Shown here: piece after piece, positions 23,463 to 35,499 of the stretch
How positions within the stretch are numbered: the first letter of the stretch is position 1
How the letters are laid out: every line of letters begins with the position of its first letter
Assembly (NCBI GenBank): GCA_003508835.1
Contig: PUFA01000012.1
Location: forward strand, 17,960,001-18,024,000
Length of the DNA stretch: 64,000 bases
From: Eonycteris spelaea
Lineage: Eukaryota > Chordata > Mammalia > Chiroptera > Pteropodidae
Direction of reading: 5' to 3'
Notes under the pieces: generated by a model
What the model was told of the DNA's origin: nothing
The model's input: only the letters and a program-made list of their open reading frames with translations
Databases searched by the model: none
Made by a program: the position numbers and the translations under genes

Positions 23463-24966
23463 CTCTCATCATTTTGGTTTCTTTTCTCTGGTTTCTTTTC
23501 TTTGGTTTCTTCTTAAGGATAACCCAGAGATTTCTGCCCAAAAGTAATAATAAAATCCCTTCAAAGTATGCACTTATCTAAAATTTTGGTAGATGTTTTA
23601 GTTTGGGCAAGTAGTAGTCTATTTGGGAAGTGATCCCAGGAAGCAGAGTGTGGAAGTGGGAAGAGAGAGAGGGAACAGAGAAAAGCCAAAAGGGTAAGTT
23701 AACAAGCAGGTTACCTCTGAGCGCAACTGGGCCTCAGTCTTCTTACTGGGTATCCTGTGAGAGAGGCTGTGTGTAGAACACACCTCCAACTATCCCACTA
23801 GGGGTGAGGGGGCTGGTGGCCTTATCCATCAGCTTTTAGCCCTCATCTCTTGAGGGCTATCCTGAGGGCCTGTCTTGTTTGTGGGCTCAGCAAGCTGCTG
23901 AGGCAGAAAAAGGCCTGAGGGAGAAAGCCAGGGGTAGAGAAATTGTCTTCTAAAGCTGCAGGTGACCACAGGGTTAGGCCCTTTAGCAGGGTGGGCAGGT
24001 TAAATACCTCTGTTTTTAATAAGCAAAAGAGACATGAAACAGATTAGTTTTTGACCTGATTTGATTAAGGATGTGACTGAAAGTGATTTGACCCAGCCTA
24101 GAACTTTCAACTTCTCCTTCCTCCCGCCTCCACCCCCACATCCAAACTGTCACATTTTGTGATTCTCATGGGTGGTTCCTTTACCAACTTGTGTGTGATT
24201 TAGTCTTTGAGGGTGTGCTTAGCAGAAATTCCAACCACCCACTCGTTAAAATCCACATATTATTATGGGCAAACTTTTCATTTATGTGGGGAAGGGGTGT
24301 CAGAAGATATTCATTATTTTGGTACCTGCTTATTAGCAAAGAAAATTGAAATTGAGTTCCTGACGTGCTTCTCTTTTGCTGTTGTGTGTTAAGCAAACAA
24401 ATACCATGACTTGTGATGCAGAATCTTAGGATCATAAGATGTTAATTCATCTGGTTAGATTTCAATGTAAGCAGAACCATAACAGCTTGCACTTCGTTGA
24501 ATGAATAATGACTGTCACGGTGTTAAATCCCATAATAAGCAGTTACATCAGCTCAGCTTCTAGTGAGAGAGACGGATGCTGGAGAACAAATTTATCATCA
24601 TTATTTTTTAAAAATACTTTATGGTAAAAGAAAAGAAATGTAAAATACCACACTTTTATCTACACTATGAGTACAATAGTGTACAAAGTATGTGAGTTCA
24701 TAGACAAGAACGAGAAGGTAAAATGGGGAAATAAATATTGCTTTGGCAATACAATTTTCTTTTTAAAACAGGAGAAAAGAAAAACAGCAGTCTCCTATAG
24801 TCAAATCCCAATGTGATATGAAGATTTCAGTGTGCTTTTAGTTACCCTCGGCGACTTTTCTAGGCTCACGCAAGTTAACTGAGGAATTTCCTAAGATTTC
24901 CTATCACCCATTTTTTGTTTCCTCCAAAAGTAGGCCGAAAAATTGGGACTGGCAAGAAAAGCACTA
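23463..24966. other. Intergenic DNA
   Basis: Unassigned. The part 23,600-23,850 has the feel of an old repeat but no family was recognised. A pyrimidine-rich ggtttctttt array occurs at about 23,477-23,512. Confidence 0.45.
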
Positions 24967-25267
24967 GGAACATGGACGGTCCTCAAAAGTAGTATGCTAA
25001 GTGAAAGAAGCCAGGCACGAGGGACCAGATTGTATGATCCCATTTGTGTGAAATTTCTTTTTTAAAAAGGTAAAACTGTAGATCTAGAAAGCAGATCAGA
25101 GGTTTCCTAGTACTTGCTGGGAACAGAGATCGAGTCTAAATGAACAAGAGGAAACTTTTCAGGGTGGTGGAATTGTCCTAAAACTGGATTATGGTAATAT
25201 TGCACAATTATGTAAATGTAGTAAAACTCGTTAAACTATGAATCTTATGTAAATTATACAATAAAGG
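24967..25267 (+). mobile_element. L1 3' end
   Basis: Typical L1M order: agtagtatgctaagtgaaag, tgtatgatcccatttgtgtg, cagatcagaggtttcctagt, ggtggaattgtcctaaaact, and an end reading attatacaataaag. Confidence 0.85.
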
Positions 25268-25567
25268 TGTTTGACGAAGAGAGAAAGAAGCACTCAGAAT
25301 TAAACACTGCCACATCATTTCTGAAATGCAAGGAAATGTTAGAAAACAATTTCTGGTTACCATGGGATAGGAAGTTTACTGAGACTGGAAGGTTATAGCA
25401 CCTCCCCTTGAAAGTCATCTTCAGCAGCCCCCACAAACAAACCTCCCCAAACATATGCTCTGGAGAAAGGCAGCACTTGCTTTGCAAGGGAACTTCAAGG
25501 CTGGCCTCCTGACCCCCATGCCTCTAACAGATTGCCCCCAAACCTGTACTATAGAAACCAGCTAGAA

Positions 25568-25830
25568 CAGCGCTGTCCGAAAGGAATACAGTGGGAGTGA
25601 CACATCTGTACTTCTAAATTTTCTAGCAGACACATTAAAAACATAAAAAGAAATGGATGAAAAAAAATTTAGTATTTTCTTAATATGTCCAAAGTATTAT
25701 CGTTTTAGCATGAAATCAATATAAAGAATTACCAATGAGATGTTTTACATTCTTTTTTTCATACTAAATTCTTAAAATCTGATATGTCTTAGACTTAACG
25801 GCACATCTCAATTCAGACGCCTGCTTATTG
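25568..25830 (+). mobile_element. hAT-type nonautonomous DNA transposon relic
   Basis: It starts cagcgctgtccgaaaggaat and contains ttctagcagacacattaaaa and tgttttacattctttttttc. It belongs to the same broad family as 47,262-47,520. Confidence 0.6.
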
Positions 25831-28800
25831 ATGATAATCCAGAGGCTTTGGATTATTTGTAAAGAGAAAATGGTTTTCATGCAAACATCCACTGCTAATT
25901 AAAACAAACACGTAAAGATATATGTTGAATTGTGTTCTATAAAAGAACACTCATCTCCATAATCCTCACTTTTTTAAAAATTACATTTTCACATGGTCCT
26001 AAGGAATTTTTTAATGGACTCGATAAATTTTATTTTTAAGTCTTGGCGGTTAAACCCCTATGGTCAGCACATCCAGCAGTGTTTGAAATTAACATTGCAA
26101 AGGAACCATTTTGAAACTAAGAATTATGAAGCAAGGATTTAGTTAAGATTAAAGGCTATGTTTATCAGGAAACTGCATCCTGTCCTGGCAAAGGAACAGC
26201 TGTGATGATTTCCAGTAATAGGTCTACCTGATTCTTACGATTATTGAACTAAAGCTACCAGTAACCATTAGAAATTATAGCATCACAGAGAACAATTTAC
26301 AGTTTGGGAAGGCCTCAGGTGGATGTTTTTGGTTTGGTTTGATTGGGGGTATGATGAAGGTAGTTTTGGAGAGTCAACCATTTGAAGTCCTGTCAAGATT
26401 CTTAGTCTACAGATTCATTGACAGGTTCTAATCTGCTATCTCCATTGCAGGATAATCTGATTTATTCCACAATATTCGCTGTCCAACTTGGACAACTGTA
26501 CTCGTAGCTGACCACCCAGCTTTCTTGTGGAATAAAATTGTTCTGCAGCTGTAGCACCTGAAAAAATATTCCTTTCCTCAGAAACACCGTAACTGCATTT
26601 TCTCTGTAGACCCACAAATCCAAATAAGAATAAGGCAGCCTCATAAAATCAGCAGGAAGGAAGGCAGGTGATTGATCTCTCAGTGATTGTTGATTGTTCT
26701 TGGAAATCCCCCTTTACTAATGGTGGCCTTTGTTTTACTCTTCCTTTCCATGAGTTAAAACTGTGCCCTTGGGATGCAGGTGTCCTTATTGGGCTCGACT
26801 GCTTTTTATCTTTGCCTCCTTCTCTTCTTTTCCTCCCAGACAAATAGACCCACAGCCAGGGAAGGTGTCATTAGATCTGCTGGGATTGCTAAGGGTATTT
26901 TGTTCAGTGGCAGGCCCCTCACACAAATGCAGGGAAGGGATAGAAGCTTTTGCCTTGGCCTTGACCCTTGATCCTGCTTCACGAGCCTGCCTTACCCACT
27001 TCGTTCTCTGACTCTGTGACCTCAGTTCAGCCTTCCCAGGCCTCCACGATTTGCTTTGAACATCGTCTCTGTCTCAACCACATCCTTTTCCCATTCACAC
27101 ATTCTGCCTCCAACCCACAGCACTAGGACTGGGAATAAATATACTTCCACACCCAGGACCAGTCAGGTTATTCCACTTCTGACCATCAACAGATCTTGGC
27201 CTTATCAACCCTCCACTTTAAGGTTTAACTGTGTAACCAATGGCCAGAACTGAATTTCTACTTCCACAGCCTCAAGGACAGTGCTTCTTCCCAATAGCGA
27301 CAGGTTCCCTTATGTTCTTGTTCCACAAGAAAGCAAGTTTATTTACGAATGTAAAAAACAAAAACAAAAAAACTTCTATCCTGCTCATTGATGCACATTT
27401 TAGTTTAGGTTCTCCCCAAAACAAAACCTCAGATAGAGAGAGACATGGGTTCTTAGGTCCAGGTAGCCTTTTGGGGAGCGAAATCTAGTATGCAGATGTG
27501 AGGGAGTGGAGAGAGGGGGAAAAGCCAGAAAAGGATGTGTTAACCATGGTTATTGTGGGCAGCTGGGGCTTCCTCTTGTTGGGAACCCCCTAAGGAACGG
27601 TGTAGAACCCGAGCCCCCACCCCTCCGACTGTACCTCTGAAGGACCAGAGGCTGGAGCCTTTTCCACTGACTTTCCATCCCCAATGCTTGAGGGTTGCCC
27701 CAGGACGTTAACCTCCCCACCCCCACCTCGTGCTTCGGCTGCCTGTGTAAGGGTTAACTGAACTAGCGAAGCTTCAAAAAAAGCCTGAGGTAGAAAAGTT
27801 GAGGGACTCCGCTTAGGCTTGAGGAGGGCACCGCCGGCGTGTGTGCATGGAGTACGTCCACCCGAGCCACAGCTGACATTTCAGACAGGCTGAGGGAATG
27901 TGCTGTAGAGTGCAGAAAACACTGGCTGCTATTCACAAGCGGTAATTGAAACTATCCTCCCCGCCCTCCTCAAAAAAAAAAAAAAAAAATGAAATATGTT
28001 TAAATGGAAATATCTCTAAGACCTGACATAACTTCTGCAGCTGTTTCTTCATGTCAGAAAGATGGAACGCTCAAAGACAGCTGGCTTACATACCAACAGG
28101 TCAGGGCCAATGCAAAGAATCCTTTCACGAGAGTGCCTTATCTTCTAGCTCCCGTGTGTTCCTCTGTGAGATGGCTGCACTAGCTACAGTCAGGTCAAAA
28201 ATATGGTCATCCCAGCCCTGTTCTCACTCTTTGTCAGAGTCTTTAAGGAAGCTGACCCAGAGACATGCGGGACTCGGGGATAAAACCTCTCCCTTCCTGT
28301 GCAAGCTGAAGCTGTGGGAACATTCAAAGTCAAGGTGCAAACTGGTCCAAACCAGGACTGCAGTTATTTCAATAGCAGAGCAGTTCCCGTGGTGATGTCA
28401 TGAAAGCTAGAGAAAATGAGGATACGTGTTCTTCCTCGTTGGTGCAACCAAAGAAGTCTAGATGACTGCTGAGGACTTTGGGACAGGGCAAGGGAAAGGT
28501 GGTGGGGCTTAGCAAGAAGCCCTTGGGTGCCGCTTAGGAGAGACACTTCATGTTGACAGATGGCTTTCTAAAGCCTGTGACTATTGAAGTTTTTGATTAA
28601 AATTACTACCAACGATAGGATTTCCAAGGCACCAAAATAGATAATTCTTGAAACAGACAGGCAGACAATCTGGACTACGGATAGGAAAACCCAGGAGATC
28701 TGGGACCCTTCTTAGTAGTTCGTGGTGTGGCTTAGCCTCATCAGTAAGGACTGGGTGGATGTGCAGATATTATTCACTGAATTCACAATACATCCACAGA

Positions 28801-28850
28801 CCTTTACTTATGTTGTTTATTTAACACATAACAGCAAAGTAGATCTAATA
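25831..28850. other. Mostly unique intergenic DNA
   Basis: No gene, exon or named repeat is supported in this 3-kb stretch. A run of A lies at about 27,973-27,989. Base composition varies from AT-rich (about 25,900-26,300) to GC-richer (about 27,540-27,900). Confidence 0.5.
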
Positions 28851-28854
28851 TCGC

Positions 28855-28965
28855 CAGTTGATAAATAAGGCAACGATGGCTCAGAGGTTAAGGACATCGT
28901 CAGAGTCACACAGCTTCATAAGGAGCAGATCTAGGATTCTAAACTAGTTCATAGGCAAAGTCAAT
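28855..28965 (-). repeat. MIR SINE relic
   Basis: The reverse-complement MIR core reads ataaataaggcaacgatggc, then tcagagtcacacagctt. Confidence 0.55.
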
Positions 28966-29944
28966 ACTACGGCTCCTGTTATGGTTACATACATACCCTT
29001 TAATAGATCTCAGAAGACAGTCAACCCCATGGGTCAGCCTGTACCTCTATGAAACAGGACAGCAAATGGTTCAGAGCTCAAACTTTGGAGTCAGATCATC
29101 CTTTTGAAGACTGTCAGGGAATAGAATTAGATAAAAAAAATTATCTCCATGTCGTTCATACCATGTGATTAAATTTTAAAAAATAATAAAAGTAAGGTAT
29201 ACACAAGTGTGTATTTTGTCTTGAATGTATGTCAGAGAAACTAAATGTTTTCCAAAACAAAACAAAACAAAAATTTGAAACAAAAATGCTATTTTGTATC
29301 CTTCTACGAGATGTAGTTGTCTCCTCATTACAGACAACTGCTTATTCTTTAGGTTGCACATTTATAACTGGTGGAAAATTTCAGAAGTTTGCATGAGCAA
29401 GCTTTCTTGGGAAAGTGTAGAAGGAAGAGTTTGTGTGCTGACCCAGCAGAAATGAAACTGCTGGCTTTACGGGTTTGCAGGTCTTCCGATGACATGGAGG
29501 AAACCCGTTTGGACGTCTACACTTGCCTTTCTCTGGCTGCAGTCTTTTTCATTTCATTTTTTTTTTTTAAGCTATCAGTGTGGATTTCTTTTGTGCTGCA
29601 TCCAACTTCCCAATGAGCCATCAGGAAGACATTTCTCATCAGCACCACAGACTAGTAATGAGCTGGAACATAGTAGGTGCCTCATGGATCCAAAGTTCCA
29701 CAGGATGAAAAGGGATTTTAAAGGCTATGGGCCTGCAGTGGACACCTGTGGGTTTGACCTGTTCACTTGGCAGTCAAACTACCCCAAAGAGGTCTCTATG
29801 TGTTTGCTATCTCCACTTGCCCACATCCTATGTTTTTCTCAAACCACTCTAGCCAGTGGTTAAGTCTTCCCTACTCATTAAAATTTCTCCGGTCGAAGTT
29901 TTAGCGAGCCCTTGTGTTACTGAATTGGGTGGTCACTTCTCTGT
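28966..29944. other. Intergenic DNA
   Basis: Unique-looking sequence; an open frame near 29,489-29,863 has no family resemblance. Nothing else recognised. Confidence 0.45.
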
Positions 29945-30180
29945 GTAGCATTCAACACAGTGGACCGCTCCTTCCAGCCTGAAATAGTCTTTTCAGGTTC
30001 TCATGAACCAGTTTCTCTGCTTCCTTTTGCTTTACCAGTCACTCCTCAATTTCTTTTACTGACTTCCCTGGCTCTGATGGTTTCTGGTTTTTGCCTAGCC
30101 GAGTGCTCTCTCTTTACCTTTTCCTTGGAGATATTTCTTCCAGGCCTCTGGCCTCAATACTGTCTATTTACCGAAGTTGA

Positions 30181-30618
30181 TGAAAAAGGGGTGTTGTAAT
30201 AAGTCTAACTGAAAGTAACTTCATAGGGTGATCTCATCAAAAATTCTTAACTGGGCAGGTTGTGGTGGATAGTGAAGCCTTAGGCTGATAACTTCCCTTG
30301 TAAAAGGTTATCTTTGGCTTAAGCTAGCCCTGTCCATTGTTTTTGTGCATTTAGGTTAACACACCTTTGAAATGCCTCTTTTTCAGACCCTGGAAGCACC
30401 CTCAAGGGAGCACATGATCTTGTTAACTATCCTGTAATCCAATCTCCACCTTGTTTTCTCCCACCTTCATGTAATCTTCCTTATTCCAAAACGTGTAAAA
30501 GAAACTGCCAACTCATTCTGAGAAGAATTTTTCTCAGTCTGTTGAGATCTCACTCCTAGGTGTATCATCCCTTTGGCTCAAATAAACTCTTAATAAACGC
30601 TTATAAAATTTTTCTACA
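30181..30618 (+). mobile_element. Solo LTR-like element (copy A)
   Basis: It has TG...CA ends (tgaaaaaggggtg ... tttctaca), an AATAAA near the 3' end and 438 bp. Copy B at 32,074-32,510 is collinear over its whole length. It interrupts L2 sequence. The ERV class was not determined and no clear target duplication was found. Confidence 0.6.
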
Positions 30619-31179
30619 TGTTGGGACATTCTTACTTTGACACTGATTCTCAAATTTATACTCTGATCTCCATACTCAAGCACCTAATTGTTTACTTGAC
30701 TTTGCTTCTTGGATGCCTGACAAACACCTCAAACATAGTCTGTGCAAAACAGAACTCTTACTGCTCTTTTCTCCCTCCCAGCTCATCCCTGGATCTTTCT
30801 CTTTTCAGTTAATGGTACCACCATCAATCCAGTTGCTCAAGCCCAAACCTTAGGAGTCATGCTGATTCCTCTTTCCCTCATCTCTATATCTAAGGGCTCA
30901 GCAAGTCCTGTGGGCTTCCTCTTCTCCATATATATGCCAATTCATCTACTTCTCGGAGTTTTCTACTCCACTGTTTCTTCTCTGGAGGATTGCCATAGCC
31001 TGCTATGGCCTCTCTGCTTTCACTTTTATCTTCCTATAATGCATTCGCGGAGCATATCTTTTAGAAATGAGGTCATAGAATGTGGCTCACTGGTTTTAAA
31101 CCTCGCAATGGCTTCTCATCACTTAGAATAAAACTCAGATCCCTCAGGAAGTCTTATCAGGCACCTCATGACTTAGCAC

Positions 31180-31771
31180 CGGGGTTGGCAAACTTTCCTG
31201 TAAAGGCCCAGATCGTAACCATTTCAGACTTCGTAAGCCATGTGGCCTCTGTTGTAACCACTCAGCTCCGCTGTTGTAGCAGGATTGCAGTCACAGACAT
31301 GGCAAACAAATGAGTGTGTCTGTGTTCTGTTAAAAAGAAACAACGGACCGCAAATGGAGTCACTTTTGTTAAGCCCTACCAAGACTCATACCTAACTTAA
31401 TTTCAGTTCAGGGGTGGAATTTTAAACCAACCGGTCTGGAATTTCCTGATCGACACTACAGAGGTAATCGGCCTGATGAGACCTCTTGCCTTCCTTTATG
31501 GGAAGGTGTCCTTGCCTGAAATAATCCAGTCCATCAACTTCTTAGTCCTACCCTCTTTCAGCCTCTTTCACTTCCATTTTGTACGAGTGATAGGAGTGAC
31601 CTTCTAGTTGCTAGATGAGATGCTGTCCAATTTATGAATCGCTTCATGAAGTCAATTTGGTCTTCAAATTTATTTAGTGGAATTTTGTTCCTTAACAATT
31701 CCAATAAAACTGTATTTACATAAACAGGCAGTGGGCTGGATTTGGCCTGTGGGTCAGTTTGCTGACACCAG
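31180..31771 (+). mobile_element. hAT-type DNA transposon interrupted by an LTR
   Basis: The left end cggggttggcaaactttcct and the right end gtcagtttgctgacaccag are imperfect inverted repeats. The body text ggcccagatcgtaaccattt and 'gtgttc ... ccaataaaactgtatttaca' suits the MER58-like Charlie group. It is split at 31,327/31,698. Confidence 0.7.
31328..31697 (+). mobile_element. Solo LTR inside the hAT element
   Basis: The 370-bp insert starts TGTTAA and ends TTAACA, a perfect 6-bp terminal inverted repeat in TG...CA form. It is flanked by gttc on the left and attc on the right, a possible 4-bp target duplication with one mismatch. It begins with a run reading aaaagaaacaacggaccgca. No internal retroviral genes are present. 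Confidence 0.7.
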
Positions 31772-31845
31772 TCTCGCCCTTTTATACCTTCTCAAATCCA
31801 TTGCACACTACTCTTCCCCTCACTATGGCCCAGCCGCCCTGGCTG

Positions 31846-32775
31846 GGGTAGATGGTCTCCTCAGATGGCTGCACCAGTTCCTTCCATTCATATACACTAA
31901 TATCACACAGGTCTCTGACTGCTTTGGCCAATGGAATGTAGAAGCATTGATGTTCTAGGACTTCCAAGCTGAGGCTTGAGAGGAATGGCAACTTCTGCTT
32001 CCTCTTTTGGAAGCTAGGCACCATGCTGTGAGAAAACAAAAGCCACACAGAGAGGCCATTGTGTAGATGTGAATGAAAAAGGGGCTCTAATAAATCAGGG
32101 ACCAAAAACAATCTCACAGGGCCATCTAATCATAAATGCCTAACTAGGCGTGGCGGGTAGTCACGCCTCAGGCCTATAACTTCTTTGGTAAAGGTTTAAA
32201 CCAGTCCTGTCCATTGTTCTTATACATCTGGGTTAACAAACCTTTGAAATGCCAGAATAAAGCTCTTTTTCAGATCTCTCAAAGGGTCTGAAAACTTTTT
32301 AGTCCCACCCTCCAAGTTAACTATCCTGTAATCCAGTCATAGAGACTTTCCTTGCTTTCTCCAACCTTCATGTTTTATTTCTTACATTCCTTCCATAATT
32401 CCAAATGTAAAAAGGAACTGCCAAAAATGTCATTCTCCTGAACATTTGAGATCTTGCTTCTTGGCACGTTGTCAGTTTGGCCAAATAAACTCTTACAAAA
32501 ATTCTCTACAGGTTTGGATGTTCCTAGATCCACAAGAGAAAGAAATATTGGGCCACAGTCTCAGACGAGCCCTCAGCCTGCAGCGTTGACTGCCAGGCAC
32601 GTGAGTGAGCCATCTTGTGTATTCTAGATGGCAGTCAGCTGGAATCTCATGGAACAGAGTACTGCCTCGCTGAGTCCAGCCATTTCACAGAACTGTGAAG
32701 GATAAAATGGTTATTATCTTAGGCCACTAAGTTTGTAGCTTTGTTTTACAGCAATAGATAATTGAAAACTAGATC
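31846..32775 (+). mobile_element. MLT1-like LTR interrupted by LTR copy B
   Basis: The left part (to 32,073) has tgctttggccaatggaatgt and ccatgctgtgagaaaacaaa. The right part (from about 32,511) has cacagaactgtgaaggataa and ggccactaagtttgtagctt. Together they form an MLT1J-like MaLR LTR. Confidence 0.6.
32074..32510 (+). mobile_element. Solo LTR-like element (copy B)
   Basis: It has tgaaaaaggggct ... ttctctaca ends and 437 bp, nearly the same length as copy A. The shared landmarks, in order, are cctgtccattgtt, ggttaac, cctttgaaatgcc, ctatcctgtaatcca and aaataaactctta. It sits inside an MLT1-like LTR. Confidence 0.6.
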
Positions 32776-32905
32776 TCTTTCTGTTCCTTAAACACCTCGC
32801 TCATTCCTCTATCAGTACAGCTGCTCTCTGTGCCTGGAACACTCCTCCCCCAGATCTTCACTTGGATGATCCTTTTCCTCATGCAGGGTGGCCTATAGTC
32901 ATATC

Positions 32906-35499
32906 TCAGTTTTTTTTGTTTGTTTGGTTTTCTGTTTGGGTTCTTTTGGGGGGGGGGCGGGTTTGATGGGAAGCCACCCTTCGTTTATATCGGTTCAGCC
33001 AATGTAACTGAACCCTCTCCCCATCCTCATCCGGACTCCAGGGTGAATTTATAACGCAGGCCAAGCCAATCAGTAATTCTACCCTCCCCTCCCCTCACTC
33101 AGCCTCAATTCAGGGATGGGCTTGTGACCCCATTCAGTTCAATAAGAGTCAGTTTTAGGAATTATTGGTGAGAAGAGACTCTTGGTTGGGTTTGTTAAAC
33201 TGTCTTAACCTGAGCCTGGTACCCAACTGTGCCCACACAAAGAGAAAGCTTGTCTGGGATTAGAGCCAACAGAGGAGAGCCAGGAGGAGAGATGGAGAGG
33301 GTGGGACAGACTCCTGGATCTAGCCATACTTGAAGCTAGAATTTCCTTGGATTTTTAAATTCCGTGAGTCAATACACCTCCCACTCCACTATCACCCCTC
33401 TCTCTTCTTTTGCTTAAGCCAGTTTGAGTAATATTTCTGTCACTTGCTCTTAAAATAACATAGCAATTGCTTGACTCACCTTCCACCATTTCCACCAACT
33501 GTTTTAGTTGAGCATATAAAATTGCTATTCTTGTCAAAATTGACTATCAGTAATTTCATATGGCTAACTTACTTGAATGTCTCCAGAGACAGGAAATTCA
33601 CTACCTATTGCAGCAGCTCAGTTAAAAATGAAATAGACTCAATGAACAGAAAGTTATTTTTCTAAATATAAAATCTATATCCTTGTCCCTTCATAATCAA
33701 TAGAGTCCTCCTCTGAACACATTTCACATCCAGTGTAGCACTTCACTGCAAGACTCTGGGAGGCAGTCTTCCTTAGGTGGAGAATGTGAGATTATCACCT
33801 CTTCATTCTAGACACAATACTTTTAGTAGTGCAGCCTAAACATCTAAATCTTTTTTTTAGAATGTGGGTGTTTTAAGCCACGTCTTCCCTACCTTGTTCT
33901 AGCTTATTTCAAACTAAGTTCAGGACCCTATATTTAGCCTCATGAATTTCAGTATGTTTTATTTGGCCCACTGACCTTTCTCAGTTTCTTCCTCACCATT
34001 GGATCAAAGTCTTTGCTAATTCTATGTCAGTATCATGATACGACAGCGTAATGAAAATCCAACATCAAGATCTTTGTGAATCATGGTTGCGCAATTCAGG
34101 TATTCCTTCTAGCACTTGTCTTCTGCAAATTTGAGAAGCATGCCTTCTCTATATTCATTACTACAAATGTTGAAAAGACAGCTAAGAATTAAGCCTAAAG
34201 AATGTGTGTGGTTGGACATGATTCATTAGCTTTGAGGCTTGGTTTTCCAGTCAGTTACTACTTCTCTAATTTGGGCTAACCACCATGTTTCTCAGCTTGT
34301 CTATAGGAAGTCACAGGATACTAGCTACGTGTCTTTGCTGAAATACGTAAGGGACTCCTCATTATTGGGTATTCGTTATCCATTCCTGAAGTTAAGTAGA
34401 GCAGTGTGTTACTTAGGATAAGCTAAGCCACAGTAACAAATAGACCCATACGTATAATGGTCAAACACAATGGAATTTTATTTGTACTTTGGGCAACAAC
34501 AATTCAGGATACTCAGATTGGTGTGTGTGTGGGGGGGAGGGGCGTGCTCTCTTCCATGCAGCCACTCAAGGATCCAGGTTTTTTTTTACCTCATGGGTCT
34601 GCCATTCTCCAGGGCCTCAGTGTCATCTGCAACCAGCCACAGAAGAGGAAGGAGCATAAAGGAACACGCGTGGGAAGTTTTGTGGGACAGGCCTGAAAGT
34701 GCCATATCACTCACTTTTGCTCACCTAGTCACAGGGCCACACCTAGCCAAATGATAGGTAGGGAAATGCTATTTAGCTAAGTGCTTAGAGAAGAGGAGAA
34801 TGTATTCAGTGAACAGCTAGTGGACTCCACTATAGGCAACCCGCATAATCATGACACAAAATTAAAATCACTAAGAAATGACCAGACAGACATTCCTTTC
34901 TTTTAAAACCAAGTTTCTGCCCCCATCTGTTGGGTCAAAGTCTTTTCTCCTTATTCTCTCTATAGTTGTCAGGCTACAACACAATGCAAATATAACACAA
35001 ATAACATAAAAATTGATGGCAAAGTAAAACTGTCAATCTTGCAAAATAAGCAAGATTTCAAGATAGGAAAGCAGTTTTGGGAAACTGCCCTAATCATTTG
35101 CAAAGCCATTGATAGATGAAGAAACAGTAGTGTTAAAGAAAATCTATGAGGATGAGGACCAAAAGGACTGCAAATGAAAATGTTTTAACCTCAAAGGGAT
35201 AAGAGAGACACCTAGGAAAATGAACAATTGTCTTAAATATTTTTGCCAAAGTTGTACTATTTATAATTATGTTTGAAAGTCAGATCTTAATTGAATAATT
35301 TCATATCATATGATCTTACAATTTTACCAGAAAAATATGCCAAAAAAAAAAAAAAAAAGCCAGCCCCAAAACATGACAGTGGATTGCTCATTTTTGTGGT
35401 TGTTGTTGCCATTCTTACAGTGAGCTGGAGGTAGTACCCTTACCTGGCTTCTTGTCTAAGGTCCAATCTCTAAATGTGTATTGCCGCAGGGCTTAATCC
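32906..35499. other. Intergenic DNA with an old LTR-like repeat
   Basis: At about 34,380-34,755 there is an old interspersed repeat with acacaatggaattttatttg, then tctgccattctccagggcct and gtgggaagttttgtgggaca; I cannot name it. A run of A lies at 35,342-35,358. The rest is unassigned. Confidence 0.5.

Larger units (their letters stand above)
29945..32905 (+). mobile_element. L2 LINE interrupted by at least four later insertions
   Basis: L2 reverse-transcriptase text appears in four collinear pieces. Piece 1 is about 29,945-30,180 (gcattcaacacagtggaccg). Piece 2 is about 30,619-31,179; its translation includes VNGTTINPVAQAQTLGVM, the usual L2 motif. Piece 3 is about 31,772-31,845 and piece 4 about 32,776-32,905 (cctggaacactcctccccca). 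Between the pieces lie an LTR, a hAT element holding another LTR, and an MLT1-like LTR holding a further LTR. The ORF is decayed. Confidence 0.7.

Noticed and set aside
30742..31131. Open frame of 129 codons taken at first for a gene
   Set aside because: Its translation holds the L2 reverse-transcriptase motif VNGTTINPVAQAQTLGVM, so it is a decayed L2 piece, not a host gene.
30181..32510. A provirus bounded by LTR copies A and B
   Set aside because: The intervening DNA is L2, hAT and MLT1 sequence, and the two LTRs sit in different host repeats.
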